Below, piece after piece: positions 22,330 through 32,274 of a stretch of DNA of 64,000 nt. Made by a program: the position numbers and the translations under genes. Within the stretch, counting starts at the first letter, position 1; each line of letters begins with the position of its first letter. Below the pieces are notes generated by a model. The model saw only the letters and a program-made list of their open reading frames with translations. It was not told where the DNA came from and did not search any database. Where the stretch lies: positions 24,267,371-24,331,370 of the forward strand of contig NC_019876.2 of the NCBI RefSeq assembly GCF_002234675.1, in the 5' to 3' direction. The stretch comes from Oryzias latipes. Taxonomy: Eukaryota > Chordata > Actinopteri > Beloniformes > Adrianichthyidae.

Positions 22330-25300
22330 AAAGCTAATTTAAAAAGGTGTGTCTTTAGTTTCTTTTTAAAAACCTCCACAGTTGATGAAGCCCTCACATC
22401 TTCAGGTAGACTATTCCACAGACGAGGCCCGTAGTTTCTAAACGAGGCCTCGCCCTGGTTTTTTGTCCTGACCATGGGGACCTTCAGCAGGCCTGCACCT
22501 GAGGACCTAAGGGCTCAGGAGGTTTATACGTTAAAAGCAAGTCGGATATAAAACACCATGGACACTCTTAAAAACTATTAAAAGAATCTTAAGATCAATC
22601 CTGAAGCTGACGGGGAGCCAGTGCAGAGATTTTAAGATTGATGTAATGTGCTCCCTCTTCCTGGTTCTCGTTAAAAGGCGTGCAGCAGAGTTCTGGACTA
22701 GCTGCACGCGATTGAGAGTGGCTTTCTTTACACCAGAAAGGAGGGCATTACAATAATCTATTCTTGATGTAATAAAAGCATGAATTAGGATTTCAGCACT
22801 GCCTCTAGAGAGAAAGGGTCTCACTCGGGCGATATTCCTTAGATGGTAAAATGCAGATTTAGTTAGTTGATTCACATGTTGGTCAAAGCTAAGATCTGCA
22901 TCTAAAATCACACCGAGGTTCCTTACTGTGTCACGTGTAGTCATAGAGTGGGTTGACAGATAAGATTGGACCCTATCTCTCTCAGCTTCAGAACCGATTA
23001 CCAAGACTTCAGTTTTGTCCTGATTGAGCCGCAAAAAGTTCTCTCCCATCCACATTTTAATATCTAAAATACAGTTTAAAAGGCTATCCAGGGGTCCATT
23101 GTCATCAGGAGACACAGCTACATACAGTTGAGTGTCATCAGCATAGCCATGAAAGTTAATGCCGTGTCTCCTGATGACATCACCAAGTGGAAGCATGTAA
23201 AGATTAAAAAGTGTGGGACCCAGGATGGAGCCTTGAGGCACCCCACAAGTCAGTTTGTGCCTTTCAGATGAAAAATCATTTAGATTAATAATAAAATCTC
23301 TGTTTGTGAGGTAAGATTCAAACCAACTAAAAGCTGTGCCAGTAATTCCAACCATGTCATGAAGTCTATTTAAAAGGATTGAATGGTCAACTGTGTCAAA
23401 GGCTGAACTCAGGTCCAGTAAAACTAGTACAGATACTTTCTTCATGTCCGCATTGGACCTGAGATCATTAAGACCCTGACAAGTGCCATCTCTGTTGAGT
23501 GATGAGATCTAAAACCAGACTGAAACTTTTCTAAAATGTTATTTTCATTAATAAAATCATTCAGCTGAGTAAAAACAAGCTTTTCTAAAATTTTACTTAA
23601 AAATGACAGGTTGGATACCGGCCGGTAGTTATTTAAATTGAACACATCTAAACCACTCTTCTTCAGACTGGGCCTCACCAGAGCAGTCTTTAGGGATGCA
23701 GGGAAGACTCCAGTCTGAAGAGAGCAATTCAAAATGTTTAGTAGCTCTTCCTCACATGATGTGAAAACTGACTTAAAAAGTGAGGTGGGGATGGGATCAA
23801 GAGAACAAGTTTTGGGTTTCATTTGGGACATCACTTTTCTGAGTCCTGCAGTGTCAATCAAGACAAAACTGTCGAGCGTTTTCTCACTGATAGGAGGACG
23901 TACAGTGGAAAGGTCAACAGGGGGTTGTTGATCCCTCCCCTGTAAGATAGATGATCTAATGCCATCTATCTTAGTAAAGTGGACTGCAAACTCCTCACAG
24001 GTTTTACTGCCAAAGGTGGATGGTGGGCCAGAGGTTGGGTTTATTATTTTGTCTATTGTGGCAAAGAGGATTTTTGGCTTTGACTGCTTTTCTGCGATGA
24101 ACTTTGAGAAATAGTCTTGCCTTGCCTTTTTAATGGAATTATTGTAATGCATTAAGGTGTTTCTAAAGATTTGGTGATGTATGGTGAGTTTTGTTTTCCG
24201 CCAATGCCATTCTGCCCTCCTCGTCATTCTTTTGAGTTTCCTAATATCTTCTGTTCTCCAGGGAGGTGGAGCTTTCTCCTTAACTGTATGCAACCTTAAT
24301 GGGGCAACTTTGTCCAGAATTGTTGTGAGGTTATTATTAAAATGTTCAATTGATGAGTCCATAGATGGATATGAAAAAGTTGGTTGCTGATTTTCCAAAT
24401 GTGAGATGAAGTTTGCAGCCACTTCAGGGTGTAGACGGCGCCTTCTAATGGTTCTCTCAGGGAGCTTCTCAATTATGCAGTCATGCACCTTAAAAAACAG
24501 ACATGAATGGTCTGTAATGCCCACATCCACAACAGAGGTCACTGTGGCCTGTGAGTAATGATAAGATCCTGAGTGTGACCTCTGTTGTGGGTGGGCACAT
24601 TCACATGCTGAACAAAGTCCATAACTGTTAAAATATTCACAAAATCAATACATTTCTGAAGGGTCATCGATGTGTAAGTTAAAATCCCCAAGAACCATTA
24701 TTTTCCTAAAATCCATGTATACTGAGGAAAGCAGATCAGAGAAATCAGAAATAAAAGATGAATTATATTTAGGAGGTCTGTACACGATCAAACACAACAT
24801 GACGGGAATATTGAGTACAATGGCCTGATATTCAAAAGTAGAATATTCATTAAATATGATGTCTTTAAAACCAATACCTGCAGATAATAATAATGGATTG
24901 GATTTCTCTGCACTTTTCAAGACACTCAAAGCGCTTACAGTGTGCCCATTATTCATTCACTCCTCATTCATACTTGGTGACAGTAAGCTACGGTTGGAGC
25001 CACAGCTGCCCTGGGGCAGACTGACAGAGGCGTGGCTGCCATTTTGCGGCTACGGTGCCTCTGACCATCACCGGGATCATTCATACATATGCACACGCCA
25101 GTGGAGCCACACTGGAGGCAAGGAGAGTGAAGTGTCTTGCCCAAGGACACAATGACATTTTTGGCTGGTGGGAGCGGGGATCGAACCGCCAACCCTTCGG
25201 TCATTGGACGACCTGCTCAACCACCTGAGCCACTGTCGCCCAATAAAATTACAGCAGTCCCACCACCTCTGCCATGTTTTCTGTCCTTATTTGTGAAGTT

Positions 25301-25524
25301 AAAAAGGGGGGGTGTTGCCTCTGACAGAGAGATTGGTGGACCAGAGTTCCAGGTTTCTGTTAAAAACAGGCCATTAAGATTGTTATCTAAAATAAAGTCA
25401 TGTATAAGAAATGATTTGTTTGAAAGTGATTGAACATTTAGGAGTGCCAAATTCAGATCGGTTGATTTATTGCTGTGACTGGATTGATGGTGATTGGTTG
25501 AGTTCTGGATGTGTACTGTTTTAA
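22330..25524 (-). pseudogene. LINE ORF2 (endonuclease and reverse transcriptase), broken
   Basis: The endonuclease begins near 25450 with LLNVQSLSNKSFLIHDFILD and FLTETW. It is interrupted by a SINE at 24893-25242 and resumes with VLGDFNLHIDDPS near 24690. The block 24542-23442 holds the linker and early RT motifs (NNYRPVSNLSFLSKILEKL). A one-base frameshift near 23450-23480 leads to the next frame (23445-22531), with LLDLSSAFDTVDHS, GVPQGSILGP and YADDTQLY. The C-terminal part (WNSLPEDVR, near 22410) is in yet another frame. All catalytic boxes survive, but two frameshifts and the SINE kill it. Confidence 0.9.
24893..25242 (-). mobile_element. tRNA-derived SINE inside the LINE endonuclease
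   Basis: On the minus strand it starts GGGCGACAGTGGCTCAGGTG (A-box region) and carries a B box GGTTCGATCC at 25187-25178. It splits the LINE endonuclease frame, which resumes on the other side. The tail is ATT-rich (near 24885-24895). It differs in body from the SINEs at 14215 and 46780. Confidence 0.8.
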
Positions 25525-25722
25525 AGTGTGGGTGACATGGCCTATTTTAATAAGCCAAAATATAATAAATAGTCTCTATTTCATGTTGCGATTGTATTTA
25601 ATATTTTTCGAAAAAGAATAAATAGCGAAAAACGCGATATAAACAACGAGGACGGCCGCCGGCTTCACGCATTCCGCCGACTTCGCGCCGCCATGTTTGT
25701 GACGTAACGAAAGGCAGACAAC

Positions 25723-25953
25723 ATGGCTAGCACCGATAGCGAAGCACAGAGTGATGCTACCTATTAGCGATTTATCATCAGATGAACAGAAAGATGAAGA
25801 GGAAAGTTGCGGAGATTATCATGATGATGAGTCACTTTTGCAACCGTATCGATTCGAACCCTTTTGCGAAAGTGAGGAGGATATAGCAGAAAGTAGTAGG
25901 TCTAGTGATGCCGATGACGATAGCCAGCATGAAGATTCGGCTAGACTCCAGTA
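25723..25953 (+). pseudogene. P2X7-ballast-like gene, exon 1 with 5-bp deletion
   Basis: It is nearly identical to exon 1 at 27466-27710 but lacks GTCTC after GATGCTACC (near 25759), which shifts the frame into a stop at once. The homologous DNA ends at about 25950, short of the splice donor. The later exons are absent. Confidence 0.85.
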
Positions 25954-26197
25954 AGTCTAAAAAATGTATAAAATTAAATTACTCCACTTACCCTAAAATA
26001 TACTCAAAATGTCCCCTTTTGGCCTAATCTAAACAAAGGTAAACACTGGTTTTCAACCCAATTTACAAAATAAATGTCACAAAATAAAAGTTTCCCAGAT
26101 ATTACTACTCTTTAGTTAACAAAGTCACTGTATACCATTAACAACTGTGGAACATTAACAGTTTTACCTGTTTGAACCAGTTTGAAATCTTTTCTCG

Positions 26198-26211
26198 TGC
26201 GCGCGCGCGCT

Positions 26212-26240
<29 letters not shown>
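26198..26240. repeat. (GC)n-(CA)n microsatellite
   Basis: CGTGCGCGCGCGCGC is followed by about 13 CA units. It lies in the part of the small Kolobok copy that is unrelated to the large copy. Confidence 0.95.
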
Positions 26241-26242
<2 letters not shown>

Positions 26243-26533
26243 CAGTTTACTCACGGTACCGGCACCTCAAAAGCAAAAGAAAAAAAAAACGTTGCAGGCC
26301 TGTTGCTTCTCTTGCAAAACATTGAGTGCGTTGAAATACTCCAGTTGGATCCAAGGACAACAGAAAACACGACTACTTCGCCTCAATGTGATCCATCGTG
26401 ATGCACACTAGCTTAGCAGCCTCCGCTCCCGACTCCAGCGCCGTCCTCTCCGACCCAGAAAACGGCTCGCTCGCTTCCAGCTCACCCGCCTTTCCTCGAC
26501 TCAGAAGCCAAGATCCTCCTCCCAACTCTCCGT

Positions 26534-26737
26534 TCAAAATTCTTCGTTTGTGTCCCGGTTTTTGTCCCTTCGAAAACGCAGACTTCTCTCCTGCAGATCT
26601 GGAGGGAAAAATCCTTCGCCGTCCACCTTCTTGAACTTTCCCCTTTTCAGCAGCGTTTCTTGTTTTGGGAATTTATACACAGATACACTTTCACTAGATG
26701 TATTGCTACATCCAGCTGCCACACAACGACTTGGCAT
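26534..26737 (-). pseudogene. THAP-domain exon, N-terminal part only
   Basis: From ATG 26737 the frame encodes MPSRCVAAGCSNTSSESVSV and YKFPK, the N-terminal C2 half of a THAP zinc finger. It is almost identical to 30625-30523. After about residue 31 it runs into unrelated sequence, so the CxxH half and AVPTIF box are missing. Confidence 0.8.
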
Positions 26738-27028
26738 GTTGATGATTAACAGATTTAAACACGAGAGAAACGAAGACTACCTGTTTTGTTTACATGCTGT
26801 CCGAAGCGGAACTGCGAAAGTCAACGCCTTTCGTGACGTCACAGGTCATATCGATGTCACTTCCAGCCTACGCTCTTAGCGGCAAATTCAAATCTCTGAT
26901 TCCTTCAAAAGATGTCTATTATTCATATGCTTCGGATTTTTTTCGACGCTAACTATTGGTATCAATAGAATCAGCGTTTAAAGGGCTTTTTTATTTGACA
27001 AAGTTGTTCAAAGCATGGCATCCACACT

Positions 27029-27264
27029 TTAAGGTTATTATAGTTCTTGATACGTTTCTTAGGGTAGATAGCTCGTGTGGATATAACAGAGGGTATGGTG
27101 AAGGTGACATGTGGTGTTGATGGCTTGAGGGATATCTGGCAGGGGGGGTCTGAGGGAGGGGACAGAGTTTTGCTGTGGCACTGCAGATGTTGGTTCTGAG
27201 GGAGTATTCGGAGTTACTAGTCAGTCCTCTTTAAAACAATGCACAGTGTGTTGGATATTAGCAG
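27029..27264 (-). other. LINE inter-ORF segment between the two Kolobok copies
   Basis: This 236-bp piece continues the LINE from the end of ORF1 (right of the large Kolobok) towards ORF2 (left of the small one). It has TTAA at each border. No separate gene is present. Confidence 0.65.
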
Positions 27265-27465
27265 TTAAAGTGTGGGTGACATGGCCTATTTTAATAAGCC
27301 AAAATATAGTAAATAGTCTCTATTTCATGTTGCGATTGTTTTTAATATTTTTCGAAAAAGAATAAATAGCGAAAAACGCGATATAAACAACGAGGACGGC
27401 CGCCGGCTTCACGCTTCCGCCGAATTCGCGCCGCCCTGTTTGTGACGTAACGAAAGGCAGACAAC

Positions 27466-28550
27466 ATGGCTAGCACCGATAGCGAAGCACAGAGTGATGC
27501 TACCGTCTCTATTAGCGATTTATCATCAGATGAACAGAAAGATGAAGAGGAAAGTTGCGGAGATTATCATGATGATGAGTCACTTTTGCAACCGTATCGA
27601 TTCGAACCCTTTTGCGAAAGTGAGGAGGATATAGCAGAAAGTAGTAGGTCTAGTGATGCCGATGACGATAGCCAGCATGAAGATTCTGCTAGACTCCAGA
27701 ACACGGCATGGTTAGTTGCCTTTCGTGATTTTGGAACCTACGTAGACTAGGCCTTGTGTATACATCTGTAAAAGTACACGCAGAATTGAAAAGTCAATCT
27801 AATAGGGCCTAATGGTGAAATTTTTTCAGTGATTCCTAACAGTATATATGTAGGACAGCTGGATTCAGTTTGTAAGTTACAAATGAATTAGATGAACTAA
27901 AACTAAGTTTTTGTCATAGGTGCCAGTGTCAATGTTGTGCTGTCATGCCTCTAGTGATGGAGTGTATTTGCTGCCGTGAAATAGATGAAGTCCAAGGAGA
28001 AATGCTGCGCAGAGGGGTAAATGCATCCTGCATCACTGAAGTGGATAGTTTCCAGACCTGCTGCCTGAATCCTGATGTTTTGAGGGTAGCATACTATGCT
28101 TATGTTGATCATCATGGTAGAATGGAAGAAGCTACATCACATGAGTGAGTATACTCTACATGTCGAAGGTTGACACAGAATAGATCTAATTACCAGGGTA
28201 TACATTGGTAGCATAGCAATTGAGTTAAAGTTAATTTAGTAGCTGGTAAAAACAGACTCTCGGTCAGGCCTAGGATATGATATATTTATTTACTTCCATC
28301 AACAATAAAAACACTTGTATGTAAACACGTCAATATATTTCAAACACTGACAGACATGTAATCAAGTCTTTATTCTATTTTCAGAAGATATCTATATATC
28401 GCATACAGGCAGTTTGTGAGGCTGTGCTGGGGACATCTTGGGAGAGCGGTTCGTGTTACCCTGCCATCCTGTGCTGTGAAAAAAATACGGTCAACTTTTT
28501 CCGCACCAACTGGACAGTATGTTGGATTTTTGTATCCTGCATTAGACTGA
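27466..28550 (+). CDS. P2X7-ballast-like Cys-rich protein, three exons, inside Kolobok
   Basis: Exons are 27466-27710, 27920-28144 and 28385-28550, with GT-AG introns and one open frame of 211 residues. Residues 1-80 are acidic and Ser-rich. From about residue 82 a Cys-rich domain begins (WCQCQCCAVM, ECICCREI, SCITEVDSFQTCCLN). Then come AYRQFVRLCWGHLG and LPSCAVKKIRSTF, ending with GQYVGFLYPALD. Cys spacing and the final blocks match the cytoplasmic zinc-binding ballast domain of P2X7 receptors; there is no channel part or membrane segment. Similar standalone genes are commonly labelled P2X purinoceptor 7-like in fish. Its position inside the TTAA borders says it is transposon cargo. The role is unknown; it could bind metal and nucleotide as in P2X7 or act in transposition. 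Its stop lies one base from the transposase stop. Confidence 0.75.
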
Positions 28551-28551
28551 T

Positions 28552-30625
28552 TCAAGTGGACTTGTATCTGGATTTGAACTGTGAGACAGCAGTTTCTTTG
28601 GTTGGTCTTTGGTATTCACCACTCAATGGAGGAGGCACATCTCTGACATCCACATCTTCTCTGGGGTGTACGAGTCTGTCCAGGACATCCTTGATGATCT
28701 CATTGACATAGTCTGAAATGTATTGTGGAACACATATAAATGTATATGTATATTTTTACCTATACCAAACAAATGTACGTGTATTCTAAAAATTTACATG
28801 CCTGTTCATTGGAGTGAGCCAATACATATAGAAATAAAGCAATATATTATAAATAAAGAATCGTGTTTTTTCATATAAATAATATGAACATAGGTTTATT
28901 GAAAAATGGAAAAAATACAACTTACCAAATGTAGGTTCTTCTAAAACTTTCCTCACTGTGTGTCCCCCTTTCTTCCACTTTGGCAGGGACACTGCATACT
29001 GGAGTTCACCTGATCTGGTACTTTGTTGAGTCCGCCCACTATTTTCATTGAAATGCATCACTGCTAACAGTCCTCTATTAAAAAAAATATGTATTGACAT
29101 AAACATTCACCTGAAAATACTAACATCTTGAAAATATGTTACGCTAAAGACAACTATTTTTTCTTTGATAAGCTGATAAAGCAATGTTTCAAGTACCAGC
29201 ATATAACATGTATGTACCTGCAAAGCTGGCCCTCATAAGAAAAGGCATACATTTTCGGAGCGTAGTGGTTCAAGAGGCTGTGGAACGCCTCCAGAGAGGA
29301 GGTCTGCTCCCGGTTTGATGCCTTTTTTAGATCTCTGATGAGGTATGTTGTTGTTGCCAGTGTTTCTAATTTCACCATCAAGGTAGAACCTGTAAGCAAG
29401 CAAATTGGATGTACATCATCCAAACTTACTTCTACTTCTACAGATGACTCCAATAAAAAAAAAGATACGGCTGTGTAAAATATACAAAACATACTTACAT
29501 GGTTTCAACCACTTCTTTCTAGCTGCTCTTCCTCTCAGCCTTTTATGCTCACATTTAGGGAATAACTCATTGTTGTGCATATGAATATTTACAATATGAT
29601 TCAGCACAGACGTCCACTTGGCTTCAACTAGGTTTGGCTCTGCTGAATCTGTTGACATGACTGACCAATAAAGGTGATTGATTATGCTGTCAATCCACTC
29701 TTTCAAGTCTGTGCAGTCTTTTTCTTTGGAAAGTGCCACAAGTTTTTTTCTGAGACCTGGAAATAATAATAAATATATTGGATATTTTACAACTGGAACA
29801 ACTTCTGATAAAGAAAAAAGACTTGAGGAAATGAATAATACCCTTCGCAACATGCCAAACGTCCAAAAGGTGTTGAACATCTGGCAAATTCTCTCTGATC
29901 CATTTCCGTAACTGGACATGCCTGTCTGTTATTATCACATCTATATCTAGACCCTGTTGTGTTCCCAAGAAATTAACTGATCTTATGAAGCCCTCCTTTT
30001 TCATATGCGAGGCACCACCAACTTCATTGCTCATAATTAACTTCATTGCTAATTAATTGTGTGAAATGTGTACAGGCAACATTTAATTTAAATGAAGGAT
30101 TATTCAGTATAAAGATCTGTTACTCTGTATAATAGGAAATGTATAATAGGGAAATTTTTATATCAATATATATACCGTATATATATTAAACGTTAAACTC
30201 ACTCTCTTTTGTAATAAATACATTATGTAATAAACGTTAAACTCACTCTCTTTTGTGCCAGCTTTTCGGTCACAGATTTTCTCTTTTTGTACTGACTCCT
30301 GCCAGTGCTGGTACTGGGCGTTTCTGTTTCGGACGTTGCCACTAGCGATCTCTTGAAAATGGTGGGGATTGCGTTCGGTTTCAATACTTTTTTATATCTG
30401 ACATGCATTCCAATATCTTTCATGAGCTGTGGTGTTTCTTCAAAACAGTCTGCCTCAAAATGTTCGCTGCATAAAGTTGACGAAGCAGTTGGCCCAATTC
30501 GCCCTCGTTCGCTGAACTTGTTTTGTCCATTGTTTCAGCAGCGTTTCTCGTTTTGGGAATTTATACACAGATACACTTTCACTAGATGTATTGCTACATC
30601 CAGCTGCCACACAACGACTTGGCAT
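28552..30625 (-). pseudogene. Kolobok THAP-transposase gene, internally deleted
   Basis: The THAP exon starts at ATG 30625 (MPSRCVAAGCSN, YKFP, then WTKQVQRTRANW). The second half (LCSEHF, NAIPTIF) is in a different frame, indicating a frameshift near 30500. Splice-bounded exons follow at about 30046-29842 (IVTDRH-like VIITDRHVQLRKWI and DVWHVAKG), 29756-29499 (KEWIDSIINHLYWS, LFPKC), 29389-29218 (SSLEAFHS), 29074-28926 (MHFNENSGRTQ) and 28712-28552. The segment that should link the THAP exon to 30046, carrying the first catalytic block in relatives, is absent. Family membership is from the order of these blocks. Confidence 0.8.
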
Positions 30626-30943
30626 GTTGATGATTAACAGAGAATTAACGAGAATTAACGAATTAACGATGATTAACGAGAGAAACGAAGACTACCTGTT
30701 TTGTTTACATGCTGTCCGAAGCGGAACTACGAAAGTCAATGCCTTTCTTGACGTCACAGGTCATATCGGGGTCACTTCCAGCCTGCGCTCTTAGCGGCAA
30801 ATTAAAATCTCTGATTCCTTCGAAAGATGTCTATTATTCATATGCTTCGGATTTTTTTCGACGCGAAATATTGGTATCAATAGAATCAGCGTTTAAAAGG
30901 CTTTTTTATTTGACAAAGTTGTTCAAAGCATGGCATCCACACT

Positions 30944-32174
30944 TTAAAATATTGGCTCCGAGAGAGCTGGGGTGAAAACCGTCAAGGTCGATAAAAAGAG
31001 GGCCGATTCCAAAAGAGATTAAAATTATCAATAAAACCAAACCTGAATTTGCAACAAGCGGACTGCAGCCAGGTGTTCAGGGAGAGGATTCTGCTGAATC
31101 TAGAGGATCCTCTAGAGAGTGTGGGGATGGGTCCAGAAATTAAAACAGTTTTCCCAGTATTTTTTAAATAGACAAAGAGGTCCAGAAAGTCCAGTTTTGT
31201 TACCTCTGACTGCTGCAGTGTGGTGTCATTAGTCCCAACGTGGACAATAATCCGGGTAATGGTGGATGGGAGGAAATGCAGAAGGTCTGGAAGTTTTTGA
31301 AGAATGTCCATCACTTTGGCTCCTGGAAAGCATCTGGTGACTGCATTAAAGGATCTTATATTCCTCGTGATGGAGTCTCCGATGATCAAAGTTGATCAAA
31401 GAGTGGTAGAGGCGGGGGGTTGTGGGACTCGACAGGTGTGGCAGCAGAGCCACCCCGCTCCTCCGCCGCTGTTCTTGGGACTGCTCCTGTGGCGGGGGGG
31501 CGTTTTTGGGGCCGCACGGATTGTGATGGATCGCGGCCGGTGCACCGTTCAGTCACCGCGTCCCGGAGGAGTTTTATCCTCCTGTCTAAAGCTGCTACTC
31601 CGCGCGCCGGGCGCCGAGTCTGAGCCGCTTCCGGCGTTCGCTTCCTCGCTTGGGCCCCGGTGAAGGAAACGGCGGCCGGGCTGTCTGCACCAGATCCCCC
31701 AGTGTGGTTGCCACTTGAAGCTGTGGGAGAGCATTTCGCTCCGCTGGGCAACCGTGCCGATGGGGCGGGAAATAGTCCTGGTACACTGCCCGCTCCAGCT
31801 ACGACCACGTCTTCGTTTCCCAGAACGGTGAACCGATTGGAGAGGGTGAGCTGGGGAGGCGTTGATGGTGGTGTCGGCCTCGTCTGGGGTCTTCTTGCAC
31901 CCCGAACAACAACCTCAGCCCACGATGGATGGTCTCTCGGAGTGGAGCAGGAGGAAGGCCGCACACATTCGGCGTCTCACGGAAGCGTGTCCTGGGCGAC
32001 CGTCAAACGGGTGATCACCTGCGACTGCTTAGCAGCGAGTTGATAGGCGCTGGAGAGGAGAGTCTCTTTCTCGGTGAGTGCATCAGCGAGTTTTACTAGT
32101 TCATCCTTAAGCTTAGTGACAGTTTCATTCATTTGGTCACAGCAGCAGTTTTGACAAACCGTAGAAACCGCCAT
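30944..32174 (-). pseudogene. LINE ORF1: coiled coil, basic linker, SGNH esterase
   Basis: It starts at ATG 32174 with a Cys-containing segment and a coiled coil (MNETVTKLKDELVKLADAL). A TGA at 31979-31977 interrupts the frame, which continues unchanged as a Pro/Arg-rich linker to 31386. A one-base frameshift at about 31385-31400 leads to the esterase: IIGDSI (Ser block), VHVGTND (Asn block) and, in a third frame, DGFHPSSLG near 30960-30985 (Asp/His block). The Kolobok insertion begins right after it. Esterase ORF1 proteins are typical of CR1/L2 LINEs. Confidence 0.85.
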
Positions 32175-32178
32175 GAGT

Positions 32179-32264
32179 GCTGTGTCACCTGCTGACGCTG
32201 TGTCACCTGCTGACGCTGTGTCACCTGCTGACGCTGTGTCACCTGCTGACGCTGTGTCACCTGC
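32179..32264. repeat. 18-bp tandem repeat at the LINE 5' end
   Basis: GCTGTGTCACCTGCTGAC is repeated four times exactly, plus a 14-bp partial unit. It abuts the ORF1 start codon of the minus-strand LINE. Tandem 5' units act as promoter modules in some LINEs; that role is only inferred here. Confidence 0.9.
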
Positions 32265-32274
32265 TTTTATAACC

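Larger units (their letters stand above)
25525..27028. mobile_element. Kolobok-type transposon, 1.5-kb deletion derivative
   Basis: TTAA flanks lie at 25521-25524 and 27029-27032. The ends AGTGTGGGTGACATGGCC and GCATGGCATCCACACT are shared with the 3.7-kb copy at 27269-30943. It keeps a broken P2X-like exon 1 at the left and a THAP exon at the right. The middle is replaced by a microsatellite and GC-rich DNA absent from the larger copy. It cannot make a transposase. Confidence 0.85.
27269..30943. mobile_element. Kolobok-type transposon carrying a P2X7-like gene and a THAP/transposase gene
   Basis: TTAA duplications lie at 27265-27268 and 30944-30947, and the short terminal inverted repeats are AGTGTGGGTGACATGG and its right-end counterpart. 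Inside are a plus-strand three-exon P2X7-ballast-like gene (27466-28550) and a minus-strand multi-exon transposase gene with a THAP first exon (30625-28552). TTAA targets with a THAP transposase are the Kolobok hallmark. The central part of the transposase is missing, so this copy is probably not autonomous. Confidence 0.85.
21783..32270 (-). mobile_element. L2/Rex1-like LINE, near full length, split by three insertions
   Basis: Read right to left: an 18-bp-repeat 5' region (32264-32179), ORF1 with coiled coil and esterase (32174-30944), an inter-ORF segment (27264-27029), endonuclease (about 25524-24645, split by a SINE) and reverse transcriptase (24542 to about 22330). The 3' UTR ends CTATATAAATAAAATTAA with a TTAAA-type tail at 21783. 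Two Kolobok copies and one SINE sit inside. About 5 kb of the 10.5-kb span is LINE. CR1/L2/Rex1 affiliation comes from the ORF1 esterase, the reverse transcriptase wording and the tail. Confidence 0.85.

Noticed and set aside
25178-25242. Possible tRNA gene (A and B boxes)
   Set aside because: The boxes belong to a SINE head; no complete cloverleaf or anticodon arm is preserved. The same applies at 14256 and 46836.
31304-32043. GC-rich plus-strand frames of 60-130 codons
   Set aside because: They lie opposite the Pro/Arg-rich linker of LINE ORF1 and have no domain signature.
32179-32264. 18-bp exact repeats considered as a satellite or CRISPR
   Set aside because: There are only about 4.8 units, without spacers, fixed at the LINE 5' end.
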